The notes under the pieces: model-generated | Databases searched by the model: none | What the model saw: the letters and a program-made list of their open reading frames with translations, nothing else | Told to the model about the DNA's origin: nothing | Source: Clostridiales bacterium | Lineage (GTDB): Bacteria; Bacillota; Clostridia; Oscillospirales; Oscillospiraceae | Length of the DNA stretch: 64,000 bases | Direction: 5' to 3' | Assembly (NCBI GenBank): GCA_004554585.1 | Contig: SFLH01000004.1 | Span: 62,001 to 126,000, forward strand | Translations under genes and position numbers: made by a program | In this document: piece by piece, positions 8,507 to 16,144 of the stretch | How the letters are laid out: every line of letters begins with the position of its first letter | Position numbering within the stretch: the stretch's first letter is position 1

Positions 8507-9760
8507 ATGAGAAAGCTCCATTACGGCTGGGTGATCTGCGTCACCTGCACCCTGCTGCTCTTTGTCACCATGGGCACGGTGTCCAATGGATTTTCCGTGT
8601 ATCTGCCCTACATCATGGACGAGCGGGGGCTGACCAATGCCCAGACCTCCTCCCTGGTGACCCTGCGGTGCCTGGTGTCCTTTTTGGCCATGCTGGTCAT
8701 CGGCTGGTACTACCGCAAGATCTCCCTTCGCGTGGGCACGGGGATTGCCGCCTGCTGTGCGGGGCTGGCCTTCTGGCTGTACAGTGTGGCCCAGAGCTAC
8801 AGCCTGTTCTGCGTGGGCGCGGCGGTGTCGGGGATCAGCTATGGGCTGGGGTCCATGATTCCGGTGTCCATCCTCATCAACCGCTGGTTCTACCGTCACC
8901 GGGCGCTGGCCCTGAGCATTTGCGCCTCGGGCAGCGGCATCGCCACCATTGTCCTGCCCCCGGTGACCACGGCGCTGGTGGAGGGGTTGTCCATGGGGGC
9001 GGCTTTCCGCATTGAGGGCGTGACGATCTTTGCCTTTGCGGCCGTGATCCTGCTGGTTCTGCGCAACGATCCGGCGGAAAAGGGCCTGGTCCCCTGCGGC
9101 CAGGAGGCGGCGCCAGCGGCGGAGGAGGCGGCCTCGGTGACCATCCGTACCACGCGCCGCATGGATCGGCAGGTGTGGATCCTGCTGGGCTGTGCCAGCC
9201 TGGTGATGGGGGCGGTGGCCAACCCGGGCTTCTCTCACCTGTCGGTGCTCTACACCTCGGAAGGGTTTTCCTCGTCGGTGGTGGCCCTGATCATCAGCGG
9301 CACGGGGGTGATGATCACCCTGGGAAAACTGATCTACGGGGAAGTCACCGACCATCTGGGCGGCTGCCGCTCCTGCCTGATCTTTGGGGGCATCCTGCTG
9401 GTAGGCCACGTGCTGTGCTGTCTGGCCTTTACCCAGAGCATGGTGCTGTGCGTGTTCACCGTTTTGTGCCTGGGGGTGGGCTATCCCATCGCCACCATGG
9501 GGCCCTCGGTGTGGGCCAATGACCTGGCCGAGCCGGAGAAGTATCCTATGGTCGTCCGGCGTCTTCAGGTGATCTACGCCGGCGGGGCGCTGGCCTTTGC
9601 CAGCGTGCCGGGCATCCTGGCCGACCATCTGGGGGACTATATTCCCGCCTACATCCTCTTCACTGCCCTCATCGGGCTGACCCTAGTGTGCATCGCGCTG
9701 TCCTACCGGGCGGCGCGGAAAAACGGCGAGAGGAGAGCGGAGGAGGAGCACGCCCTGTGA
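8507..9760 (+). CDS. MFS transporter (oxalate/formate-antiporter-like)
   Basis: 417 residues with twelve predicted membrane helices in two halves of six, separated by a loop at ~185-215 rich in Ala and Glu. The opening MRKLHYGWVICVTCTLLLF is typical of the monocarboxylate / oxalate-formate branch of the major facilitator superfamily. The chosen ATG at 8507 follows AAAGAGGCG; upstream in-frame codons run into the promoter. It is divergent from and probably controlled by the LysR gene. A small carboxylate is a plausible substrate, but nothing in the sequence fixes it. Confidence 0.85.
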   Translation: MRKLHYGWVICVTCTLLLFVTMGTVSNGFSVYLPYIMDERGLTNAQTSSLVTLRCLVSFLAMLVIGWYYRKISLRVGTGIAACCAGLAFWLYSVAQSYSLFCVGAAVSGISYGLGSMIPVSILINRWFYRHRALALSICASGSGIATIVLPPVTTALVEGLSMGAAFRIEGVTIFAFAAVILLVLRNDPAEKGLVPCGQEAAPAAEEAASVTIRTTRRMDRQVWILLGCASLVMGAVANPGFSHLSVLYTSEGFSSSVVALIISGTGVMITLGKLIYGEVTDHLGGCRSCLIFGGILLVGHVLCCLAFTQSMVLCVFTVLCLGVGYPIATMGPSVWANDLAEPEKYPMVVRRLQVIYAGGALAFASVPGILADHLGDYIPAYILFTALIGLTLVCIALSYRAARKNGERRAEEEHAL

Positions 9761-9776
9761 GCCCCCAAAAGACAAG

Positions 9777-9814
9777 AAAAAAGATGGCAGACCCAGTGTC
9801 TGCCATCTTTTTTT
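9777..9814. terminator. Bidirectional terminator
   Basis: A 10-bp stem (9783-9792/9798-9807) is flanked by an A run on the left and a T run on the right, so it serves both convergent MFS genes. Confidence 0.88.
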
Positions 9815-9840
9815 GCGCTGGAAGAGAAAAGCTATGGCTG

Positions 9841-11076
9841 CTAGGTAGCTTCCTCCGCCTCGTCCCCGCCCTTGGGCGGGGGAGTGCCCTCCGGCCGGTC
9901 GAAGTCCGGCAGCAGGAAGGTGCCAACCAGGAAGGTCAGGGAATACAGGGCGGTAAAGATCATGGCGGTCTGCCAGCTAATGGTGTTGGCCAGATGGACT
10001 ACCAGAGCGTAGACGACCATCTGCAGCAGATAGGCCCCCGTCCAGTAGAGGGTGAGGATCACCGCCACCTTTTGGGGGGTGGCCCCGGGCAGCCGGGCAG
10101 GCAGGGTGAATAGGGAGGGGGTGGAGATGAAGATCACGAACCCCAGCAGAATGGCGCACACCGTGGCCACGGCGGCCGAGGGGGTGAGCAGCATGATGAA
10201 GAACAGCAGGGACTGGGCCACGCCGGAAAAGCGGAAGAGATAGATCTGTCGATGCAGTTTCTTGGCCAGTACGATGCCGATGAGGGTCCCCGGGATGCCC
10301 GTCAGGGCGATCATCAGGGAGATGAACTGGGCGTCAACGGTAAAGTCTGGGTTCAGGGGGAAGAGGTAGAGCATCACCGTGTACATCACCAGCCGGCCGG
10401 TCATGGTGAAGATGAACTTATAGAGGAAGGGCTCCCGCAGGCCATCCCGGTAGCGGTAGACCGTCTGGCTAGCGGGCAGCGCCTCTTTGCTTTTTTCGGC
10501 GATGGGGTAGCTCTTGCCCAGGCACAGCCACAGGATCAGGAAAATGACGCTGAAAATCCCGTAGAAGAGGATCACACTGCGCCAGGACCCCAGCCAGCCC
10601 CGGACGGCGGTGACGCTGAGCAGGGCGATGAGGTTGCCGGTGTTTGGGCCGGCGTTGTTCAAACCGATGAAGATGGGCTGCTGTTTGGGTTCAAAACAAT
10701 AGACCACATAGGGGGTCATGCAGATCATCAGCACCGCCCCGCCAAAGCCCAGCAGGAAGCGGGTGATGATGAAGAAGGGGAAGGAGGTGGAAAAGGCCCC
10801 CGCCACCACCGCGCAGGTGAGCAGGCAGGACAGGGAGACCGTGTGTTTGGGCCCCAGCTTCAGCAGAATCCAGGCAGCGACAAAGTTGCCCAGAATCTTG
10901 GCGGCGGAAATGGCATTGTTGACCGAGGAGGGGATGGTGTAGACACCGAACTCCTGGGCCATGTCGGTGGTGATGATGGAGCCTACCATCCAGGAGGCGC
11001 TGAAGAAGGCGTAGGCCAGGAACAGCAGCAGTTCCATGGCGATGGCCCGCTTGGGACCGATGACCTTAGGTGGCAA
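9841..11076 (-). CDS. MFS transporter
   Basis: 411 residues with about twelve membrane helices. The N-terminal half carries 'MAQEFGVYTIPSSVNNAISA' and a loop WILLKLGPKHTVSL, the place of the conserved MFS cytoplasmic loop 2-3. The start is read as TTG at 11076: AAAGGAGG lies 7-8 nt upstream, whereas the first in-frame ATG (11037) has no ribosome site. Transcribed alone from a near-consensus promoter. It is not similar enough to the carrier at 8507 to be a recent duplicate. Substrate unknown. Confidence 0.82.
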   Translation of the reverse strand: MPPKVIGPKRAIAMELLLFLAYAFFSASWMVGSIITTDMAQEFGVYTIPSSVNNAISAAKILGNFVAAWILLKLGPKHTVSLSCLLTCAVVAGAFSTSFPFFIITRFLLGFGGAVLMICMTPYVVYCFEPKQQPIFIGLNNAGPNTGNLIALLSVTAVRGWLGSWRSVILFYGIFSVIFLILWLCLGKSYPIAEKSKEALPASQTVYRYRDGLREPFLYKFIFTMTGRLVMYTVMLYLFPLNPDFTVDAQFISLMIALTGIPGTLIGIVLAKKLHRQIYLFRFSGVAQSLLFFIMLLTPSAAVATVCAILLGFVIFISTPSLFTLPARLPGATPQKVAVILTLYWTGAYLLQMVVYALVVHLANTISWQTAMIFTALYSLTFLVGTFLLPDFDRPEGTPPPKGGDEAEEAT

Positions 11077-11119
11077 AGCCAGACCTCCTTTCTGTTTTCA
11101 GGCGGATAGAACACAGGGT

Positions 11120-11148
11120 ATTGTACCCCAAAAACGCCCATTCGTCAA
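11120..11148 (-). promoter_or_regulatory. Promoter of the second MFS gene
   Basis: On the minus strand TTGACG, 17 nt, TACAAT. Confidence 0.75.
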
Positions 11149-11214
11149 GGAAATTGCCCCTTGGTTTTGGTGAAAATAGAGAAGACGTTTGCGCTAGAAA
11201 TTACATTTGTCCGC

Positions 11215-11269
11215 GAAAAACAAGACGGCCCGGCACGGTCGCCCAGAATGTGGGGCGACCGTGCCGGGC
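11215..11269 (-). terminator. Terminator of sfsA
   Basis: A perfect 17-bp stem (11228-11244/11253-11269) is followed on the minus strand by a TTGTTTTTC tract. Confidence 0.85.
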
Positions 11270-11271
11270 TG

Positions 11272-11952
11272 TTACAGCCGCAGGGGAATCGCCTGGGCCA
11301 TGGTGAGAGAGTCTGGGGTGACCGTGCAGCACCGGGCCAGGACGGTCACCCCCGCCTGGGCGGCCTGACGCAGGGCCTGGCCGAAGGCGGGGTGGGTCAA
11401 GTCGTTGGGGGCGAAGAAGTCGGCCTGGGCCATTTGGATGACGAAGCACACCGCCCCCTCGTACCCCTCTTCCAGGCAGGCGGCCAGACCGCGCAGGTGC
11501 TTGATGCCCCGCTCGGTGGGTGCGTCGGGAAAGTAGACGGCCCCGTCTCGCTCCAGGGTGACCCCCTTCACCTCCACAAAGCCCCGGCGGCGGCCGGCCT
11601 CCCAGTAAAAATCGAAGCGGGAATCCCCGTGGCGGCACTCGGGCTTGAGCAGGGTCAGGCCGGGGACAAAGCCGCCGGCGGCGGCCCATTCCCCAAAGAC
11701 TTTGTTGGGGGCCTGGGCGTCCATATTGATCAGGCGCGCGCCTTTCTCCACGGCCACCAGGTCATAGGCAGTCTTTCGGTTGGGATTGTCACTGTGGGTG
11801 AGCCAGACCTTGGCGCCGGGGAGGAGCAGCTCCCGGCAGCGGCCGGTGTTTTTCACGTGGACGGTGACCGCCTGGCCGTCTAGCAGGACCTGGGCCACAA
11901 AGCGGTTGGGCCGGGAGAGAAAGACTGCCGGTACAATGTTGGGGTAACGCAT
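11272..11952 (-). CDS. sfsA: SfsA family DNA-binding / nuclease-like protein
   Basis: 226 residues, the normal length for SfsA. It has an N-terminal OB-like part (FVAQVLLDGQAVTVHVKNTGR), then the conserved block VEVKGVTLERDGAVYFPDAP and TERGIKHLRGL, where the glutamates, lysine and aspartate match a PD-(D/E)xK nuclease-like core. The family was first linked to maltose metabolism in Escherichia coli; the biochemical role remains unclear. The ATG at 11952 follows GAAAGGAGGGGG. It is a single-gene unit with its own promoter and terminator. Confidence 0.92.
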   Translation of the reverse strand: MRYPNIVPAVFLSRPNRFVAQVLLDGQAVTVHVKNTGRCRELLLPGAKVWLTHSDNPNRKTAYDLVAVEKGARLINMDAQAPNKVFGEWAAAGGFVPGLTLLKPECRHGDSRFDFYWEAGRRRGFVEVKGVTLERDGAVYFPDAPTERGIKHLRGLAACLEEGYEGAVCFVIQMAQADFFAPNDLTHPAFGQALRQAAQAGVTVLARCCTVTPDSLTMAQAIPLRL

Positions 11953-12027
11953 AGCCCCCTCCTTTCGGAAATGGGTGGAAAATGTCGGGCATCCATGGTA
12001 GACTAAAAAGAAAACAAAGATGAGGGC

Positions 12028-12056
12028 ATCATACCCCAACCGAGGGCCCTCGTCAA
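12028..12056 (-). promoter_or_regulatory. Promoter of sfsA
   Basis: On the minus strand TTGACG, 17 nt, TATGAT. A perfect 12-nt palindrome, CGAGGGCCCTCG (12041-12052), covers the -35 side of the spacer and may be an operator. Confidence 0.72.
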
Positions 12057-12073
12057 GAAAGTGGGACGATCCT

Positions 12074-13570
12074 ATGATGGACTATCTGCTGGCCCTGGAC
12101 CAGGGCACCACCAGTTCGCGGGCCATCCTCTTCACCCGGCAGGGGGAGGTGGCGGCTTCGGCGCAGATCCCCTTTGCCCAGCACTACCCCCAGCCCGGCT
12201 GGGTGGAGCACGACCCCATGGACCTGCTGGACAGCCAGCTGCGGGCGGCGGCCCAGTGCGTGGCCCAGGCGGGGGTCCGCCCCGGCCAGATCGCCGGCCT
12301 GGGTCTGGCCAACCAGCGGGAGACCGCCCTGCTGTGGGAGAAGGACACCGGCAAGCCCGTGGGCAACGCCATCGTCTGGCAGTGTCGCCGGACGGCGGAC
12401 TTCTGCACCCAGCTACGGCAGCAGGGGTACACAGAGGCCATCCGGGCCCGGACAGGCCTGCTGCCTGACGCCTATTTCTCCGGTACCAAGTACCGCTGGC
12501 TGCTGAACCACCTCCCCGGCGCCCGGCAGCGGGCGGAGCGCGGGGAGCTGCTGTGCGGCACTGTGGACAGCTGGCTGCTGTGGAACCTCACCGGCGGGCG
12601 GGTCCACGCCTCGGACTATTCCAACTGCAGCCGGACCATGCTCTTTGACATCCACCGGCAGCAGTGGGACGAGACCTTGTGCCAGCTGCTGGACGTGCCC
12701 CGGAACATCCTGCCCCGGCCGGTGGAAAACAGCGGGGACCTGGGGGCCGTCGCCCCGGGGGTGCCCCACCTGGAGGCCCTGGCGGGCCTGCCCATCCGGG
12801 GTATGGCCGGGGACCAACAGGCGGCCCTCTTCGGCCAGGGCTGCTTTGCCGCCGGCCAGCTGAAAAACACCTACGGCACCGGCTGCTTCACCCTCCTGAA
12901 CACCGGCAGCCGGCCGGTAACCTCCCAAAATGGCCTGCTCACCTGCATTGGATGGGGCCTGGGGGGGCAGACTACGTATGTTTTGGAGGGGAGCGTCTTC
13001 AACGCCGGCTCTTCCATCCAGTGGCTCCGGGATGAGCTGGGGATCATCCGCCAGGCCAGCCAGTGCGACCAGCTGGCGGAGGAGGTCCCCGACAACGGCG
13101 GAGTCTATTTCGTCTCGGCCTTCACCGGCCTGGGGGCCCCCCACTGGGATATGTACGCCCGGGGGACTATGGTGGGCCTGACCCGGGGCACCACCAAAGC
13201 CCACCTGTGCCGGGCGGTGCTGGAGGGCATTGCCTACCAGACCGCCGACCTCATCGCCGCCATGGAGCGGGACGCGGGGGAGAGAATCGCCTCCCTGCGG
13301 GTGGACGGCGGCGCCAGCGTCAGCGACTTCATGATGCAGTACCAGGCCGACCTGCTGGGGGTCCCTGTGGAGCGGCCGAAGGTGGTGGAGACCACCGCCT
13401 GGGGAGCCGCCTGCCTGGCGGGCCTGGGCGCGGGGCTGTGGCAGAGCCCCCAGGAGATCATCCGAGACCAGGTGCCGGGTAAGGTCTACACCCCCGGTGC
13501 TGACCGCAGCCGGGAGTACGCCCGGTGGCACCAGGCCCTGGAACGGGCCAAAGCCTGGGAGGAGGAATGA
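12074..13570 (+). CDS. glpK: Glycerol kinase
   Basis: 498 residues, the standard length. It phosphorylates glycerol to sn-glycerol 3-phosphate with ATP in the cytoplasm. FGGY-kinase motifs are complete: N-terminal phosphate loop DQGTTSSRAILF, WQCRRTADFC, GMAGDQQAALFGQ and NTYGTGCFTLLNTG in the middle, and VDGGASVSDFMMQYQADLL near the C-terminus. The ATG at 12074 (directly followed by a second ATG at 12077) matches the family start, although the ribosome site is weak. No glpF or glpD lies nearby. The stop touches the pepT start, so the two are co-transcribed. Confidence 0.95.
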   Translation: MMDYLLALDQGTTSSRAILFTRQGEVAASAQIPFAQHYPQPGWVEHDPMDLLDSQLRAAAQCVAQAGVRPGQIAGLGLANQRETALLWEKDTGKPVGNAIVWQCRRTADFCTQLRQQGYTEAIRARTGLLPDAYFSGTKYRWLLNHLPGARQRAERGELLCGTVDSWLLWNLTGGRVHASDYSNCSRTMLFDIHRQQWDETLCQLLDVPRNILPRPVENSGDLGAVAPGVPHLEALAGLPIRGMAGDQQAALFGQGCFAAGQLKNTYGTGCFTLLNTGSRPVTSQNGLLTCIGWGLGGQTTYVLEGSVFNAGSSIQWLRDELGIIRQASQCDQLAEEVPDNGGVYFVSAFTGLGAPHWDMYARGTMVGLTRGTTKAHLCRAVLEGIAYQTADLIAAMERDAGERIASLRVDGGASVSDFMMQYQADLLGVPVERPKVVETTAWGAACLAGLGAGLWQSPQEIIRDQVPGKVYTPGADRSREYARWHQALERAKAWEEE

Positions 13571-13575
13571 ACCCA

Positions 13576-14805
13576 ATGACGGCATTGGAACGATTCTTGA
13601 AGTATATCCGCTATGATACCCAATCGGTGGAGGAGTCCCAGAGCACCCCCTCCAGCGACAAGCAGCGCCTGATGGGGTCCTATCTGGCCCAGGAGCTCCG
13701 GGAGCTGGGGCTGGAGAACGCCCATCTGGCGGAGAACGGGGCGGTGTACGCCTGGCTGCCCGCCACCCCTGGGCGGGAGGACCTGCCGGTGATCGCCCTC
13801 CTTGCCCACATGGACACGGCGCCCCGGGTTCCCGGCGGGCCGGTGAAGGCCCGGCTGGTGCCTTACACCGGGGGAGAGATCGTTCTCAACCAGGAAAAGG
13901 GGATCGTGATGACCCCAGAGGAATTCCCCGACCTGCTGGACCAGGTGGGCCAGACTCTGGTGGTCACCGGCGGCACCACCCTGCTGGGGGCAGACGACAA
14001 GGCGGGCATCGCGGAGATTTTCGCTGCCGTGGAGGTTTTGTGCCGGAACCCCAAACGGCCCCACGGCCGGGTGGCCCTGTGCGTCACTCCTGACGAGGAG
14101 GTGGGCCGGGGGGCCGACTACGTGGACCTGAAAAAGCTGGGGGCGGACTTTGGCTACACCGTGGACGGCGGCTTGCTGGGCACCCTGGAGTATGAGAACT
14201 TCTACGCCGCCTCCGCCAAGGTGACCTTCCACGGGGTGAACATTCACCCGGGGGAGGGCAAGGGGAAGCTGCGCAATGCCTGCCTCATGGCCAGCCAGTT
14301 TGTCTCTCTGGTGCCCCCGGCGGAGGACCCGGCCCACACGGCGGGCTACGAGGGGTTCTACCACCTGTGCACCATGACCGGCGACGAGAGCCGGGCAGAG
14401 CTGGCGTGGATTCTTCGGGACCACGACCGGGAGACCTTCGCCGCCCGCAAGGAGACCTTCCGCCAGATTACGACCTTTCTCTGCCAGCGGTACGGCCCCG
14501 GGACGGTGGAGCTGACGCTGACCGACTCCTACTACAACATGAAAGAGAAGATCCTCCCCCATCCCCAGCTGCTCACCTGGGCCCGAGAGGCCTTCCGTAA
14601 GGTGGGGGTGGAGCCCCGGGACGTCCCCATCCGCGGGGGCACCGACGGGGCTCAGCTGAGTTGGCGGGGGCTACCCTGTCCCAACCTGTCCACCGGCGGC
14701 GGCCACTTCCACGGGGTATATGAGTATATTCCCACCCGCTCCTTGGAGAAAATGACGGAAATGCTGGTGGAATTGCTGACAGGAATTGACGAAACAAAAA
14801 AATGA
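13576..14805 (+). CDS. pepT: Peptidase T (tripeptide aminopeptidase)
   Basis: 409 residues. A cytoplasmic M20B dizinc aminopeptidase removing the N-terminal residue of tripeptides. Metal and catalytic motifs: LLAHMDTAP (first His/Asp), GADDKAG (bridging Asp), TPDEEVGRGAD (catalytic Glu, Glu ligand), YTVDGG (Asp ligand), and the final His in the C-terminal GGGHFHGVYEYIP. The ATG at 13576 lies 10 nt after AGGAGG; another ATG at 13567 overlaps the glpK stop but has almost no spacing to that site. Confidence 0.93.
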   Translation: MTALERFLKYIRYDTQSVEESQSTPSSDKQRLMGSYLAQELRELGLENAHLAENGAVYAWLPATPGREDLPVIALLAHMDTAPRVPGGPVKARLVPYTGGEIVLNQEKGIVMTPEEFPDLLDQVGQTLVVTGGTTLLGADDKAGIAEIFAAVEVLCRNPKRPHGRVALCVTPDEEVGRGADYVDLKKLGADFGYTVDGGLLGTLEYENFYAASAKVTFHGVNIHPGEGKGKLRNACLMASQFVSLVPPAEDPAHTAGYEGFYHLCTMTGDESRAELAWILRDHDRETFAARKETFRQITTFLCQRYGPGTVELTLTDSYYNMKEKILPHPQLLTWAREAFRKVGVEPRDVPIRGGTDGAQLSWRGLPCPNLSTGGGHFHGVYEYIPTRSLEKMTEMLVELLTGIDETKK

Positions 14806-14825
14806 GAAAAAAGTAAAAATTGCGG

Positions 14826-14854
14826 TTGACAAATCGGGTGTTTTTCGATATACT
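14826..14854 (+). promoter_or_regulatory. Promoter of the tRNA cluster
   Basis: TTGACA, 17 nt, TATACT ends 28 nt before the first tRNA. Confidence 0.85.
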
Positions 14855-14882
14855 AAATATCGCTCGCTACGAGAAATCGCAC

Positions 14883-14959
14883 GGCGGCATAGCTCAGTTG
14901 GCTAGAGCATTCGGTTCATACCCGAAGTGTCACTGGTTCAAATCCAGTTGCCGCTACCA
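14883..14959 (+). tRNA. tRNA-Met (CAT), elongator
   Basis: Full cloverleaf with the CCA end encoded. The anticodon loop is TTCATAC. A G1-U72 pair closes the acceptor stem; bacterial initiators carry an unpaired C1-A72, so this is elongator Met. Confidence 0.93.
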
Positions 14960-14997
14960 AAGGTTTTGGGAGGGCCTTCCCTCCCGGAACCCCCTTC

Positions 14998-15072
14998 GGC
15001 CCGTTGGTCAAGTGGTTAAGACACCGCCCTTTCACGGCGGTAACATGGGTTCGAGTCCCGTACGGGTCACCA
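14998..15072 (+). tRNA. tRNA-Glu (TTC)
   Basis: Acceptor stem GGCCCGT/ACGGGTC, anticodon loop CTTTCAC, T loop TTCGAGTCC, encoded CCA. Confidence 0.94.
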
Positions 15073-15075
15073 TAT

Positions 15076-15151
15076 GGAGGCATAGCTCAGCTGGTAGAGC
15101 GCTCGCCTCACACGCGAGAGGTCACAGATTCGAGTTCTGTTGTCTCCACCA
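15076..15151 (+). tRNA. tRNA-Val (CAC)
   Basis: Acceptor GGAGGCA/TGTCTCC, anticodon loop CTCACAC, encoded CCA. It starts 3 nt after tRNA-Glu, so the three tRNAs are one transcript. Confidence 0.94.
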
Positions 15152-15201
15152 AACAAATCCGAACTGATCGTCACAGACGAACGGTTCGGATTTGTTTTTT
15201 T
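15151..15201 (+). terminator. Terminator of the tRNA cluster
   Basis: A 14-bp stem (15151-15164/15184-15197) runs into a seven-T tract. Confidence 0.9.
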
Positions 15202-15251
15202 GCGTTTTGCCGGCAGAGAGAGGACGCCCGGCCTGCCCGCCGTGCAGAAAA

Positions 15252-15284
15252 ACGCCGTGCGGGGAAGGGCTCCCTGCACGGCGT
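15252..15284 (-). terminator. Terminator of the small membrane-protein operon
   Basis: A 9-bp stem (15252-15260/15276-15284) with an inner pairing is followed on the minus strand by five T. Confidence 0.75.
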
Positions 15285-15315
15285 GGGAATTCTTTTGCGG
15301 AGTAAGTGCTCGCCG

Positions 15316-15495
15316 TCAATAGCGCAGCACGAAATAGACCACGTACACCCAGCTGAACAGCCCGTGGACAATGGCCCAACCCACCGAGTGCCAGGTGGTG
15401 TAGCTGATGACCATGGCCAGGGCGCTGCCGAAGGTGATGCCCGACTTGACGGTCTTGTGGACAACGGCCTGTTTTTCCTGAACAGATTGTGCCAT
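15316..15495 (-). CDS. Small membrane protein, unknown function
   Basis: 59 residues. Charged N-terminus (MAQSVQEKQAVVHKTVK) followed by one or two hydrophobic segments rich in aromatic residues (YTTWHSVGWAIVHGLFSWVY). AGAGGAGA precedes the ATG at 15495. It begins 30 nt after the PH-domain-like gene and precedes a terminator, so the two form an operon. I do not recognise the family. The clean ribosome site and operon position argue that it is real. Confidence 0.65.
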   Translation of the reverse strand: MAQSVQEKQAVVHKTVKSGITFGSALAMVISYTTWHSVGWAIVHGLFSWVYVVYFVLRY

Positions 15496-15525
15496 GGGGG
15501 TTCTCCTCTCGGCGGTGGGCGAAAC

Positions 15526-15936
15526 TTACTGCTGGGCGGCCTTGGCTTGGGCCTGGCGGATGGCAGCCATGAAGCCGTCGCAGTCCTTTAAGGACAGGTA
15601 GAACTTCTTTTTCTTGGTGACCATGAGGATGCGCTCCGAGGAAATGGGGCTCTTTTCCAGCTTCTCCATGCGGATCACATCGGTGATGGCGTAGGTCAGC
15701 TTACCCAGGGAGTAGTGGACGATGAACCGGTCTTCAAACAGGTCCACCCGGTTGCCCAGGAGTAGGGCCAGCCAGATGATATCCACCGCATAGAGGCACA
15801 CAAAGAAGACCGCCCACCGGCTGGGGGACAGGGCCGCGCCCCCCTCCCAGAAGAAGTGCATGCAGGGCGGAAAGAGATTATAGATCACCAAAAAGAGCAA
15901 AAACCATGGGGAAACCTTCCAAGGATATCGTTTCAT
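15526..15936 (-). CDS. Membrane-anchored PH-like domain protein
   Basis: 136 residues. Two N-terminal membrane helices (about 10-30 and 40-62) are followed by a beta-rich cytoplasmic part: NRVDLFEDRFIVHY...AITDVIRMEKLE...ILMVTKKKKFYLSL, the pattern of bacterial pleckstrin-homology-like domains (YdbS/DUF304 type). AAAAGGAG lies before the ATG at 15936. Function unknown. Confidence 0.72.
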   Translation of the reverse strand: MKRYPWKVSPWFLLFLVIYNLFPPCMHFFWEGGAALSPSRWAVFFVCLYAVDIIWLALLLGNRVDLFEDRFIVHYSLGKLTYAITDVIRMEKLEKSPISSERILMVTKKKKFYLSLKDCDGFMAAIRQAQAKAAQQ

Positions 15937-15996
15937 AAAAGCAAACTCCTTTTCCTGTGTGGGTGCCGCACCTGTTTGGGCAGAATGGTTGTCTGG

Positions 15997-16025
15997 ATTA
16001 TAGCATAGCCTTCCCTTGGTTTCAA
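15997..16025 (-). promoter_or_regulatory. Promoter of the PH-like/small membrane-protein operon
   Basis: On the minus strand TTGAAA, 17 nt, TATAAT. It is back-to-back with the psuK promoter 45 nt away. Confidence 0.75.
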
Positions 16026-16070
16026 GAGAAGGTAGACGCTGTCGGGGTGGCTCTTTTTTGCCCAGGGGGC

Positions 16071-16098
16071 TTGACAGGAGGAGAAAGTGTGGTAGAAT
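16071..16098 (+). promoter_or_regulatory. Promoter of psuK-psuG
   Basis: TTGACA, 16 nt, TAGAAT, about 46 nt ahead of the psuK start. Confidence 0.72.
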
Positions 16099-16116
16099 AA
16101 GCAAAAGATTAGAGAA

Positions 16117-16132
16117 ATAAACTTTTGTTTAT
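16117..16132. promoter_or_regulatory. Possible operator in the psuK leader
   Basis: ATAAAC TTTT GTTTAT is a perfect 6-bp inverted repeat just downstream of the expected transcription start and 12 nt before psuK. Because PsuK itself carries a DNA-binding domain, self-repression is plausible. Confidence 0.45.
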
Positions 16133-16144
16133 GGAGGTGAGAGG

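Noticed and set aside
14883..14959. Initiator tRNA-Met or lysidine-type tRNA-Ile
   Set aside because: The acceptor stem pairs at position 1-72 (G-U), which initiators do not, and the overall sequence matches elongator tRNA-Met.
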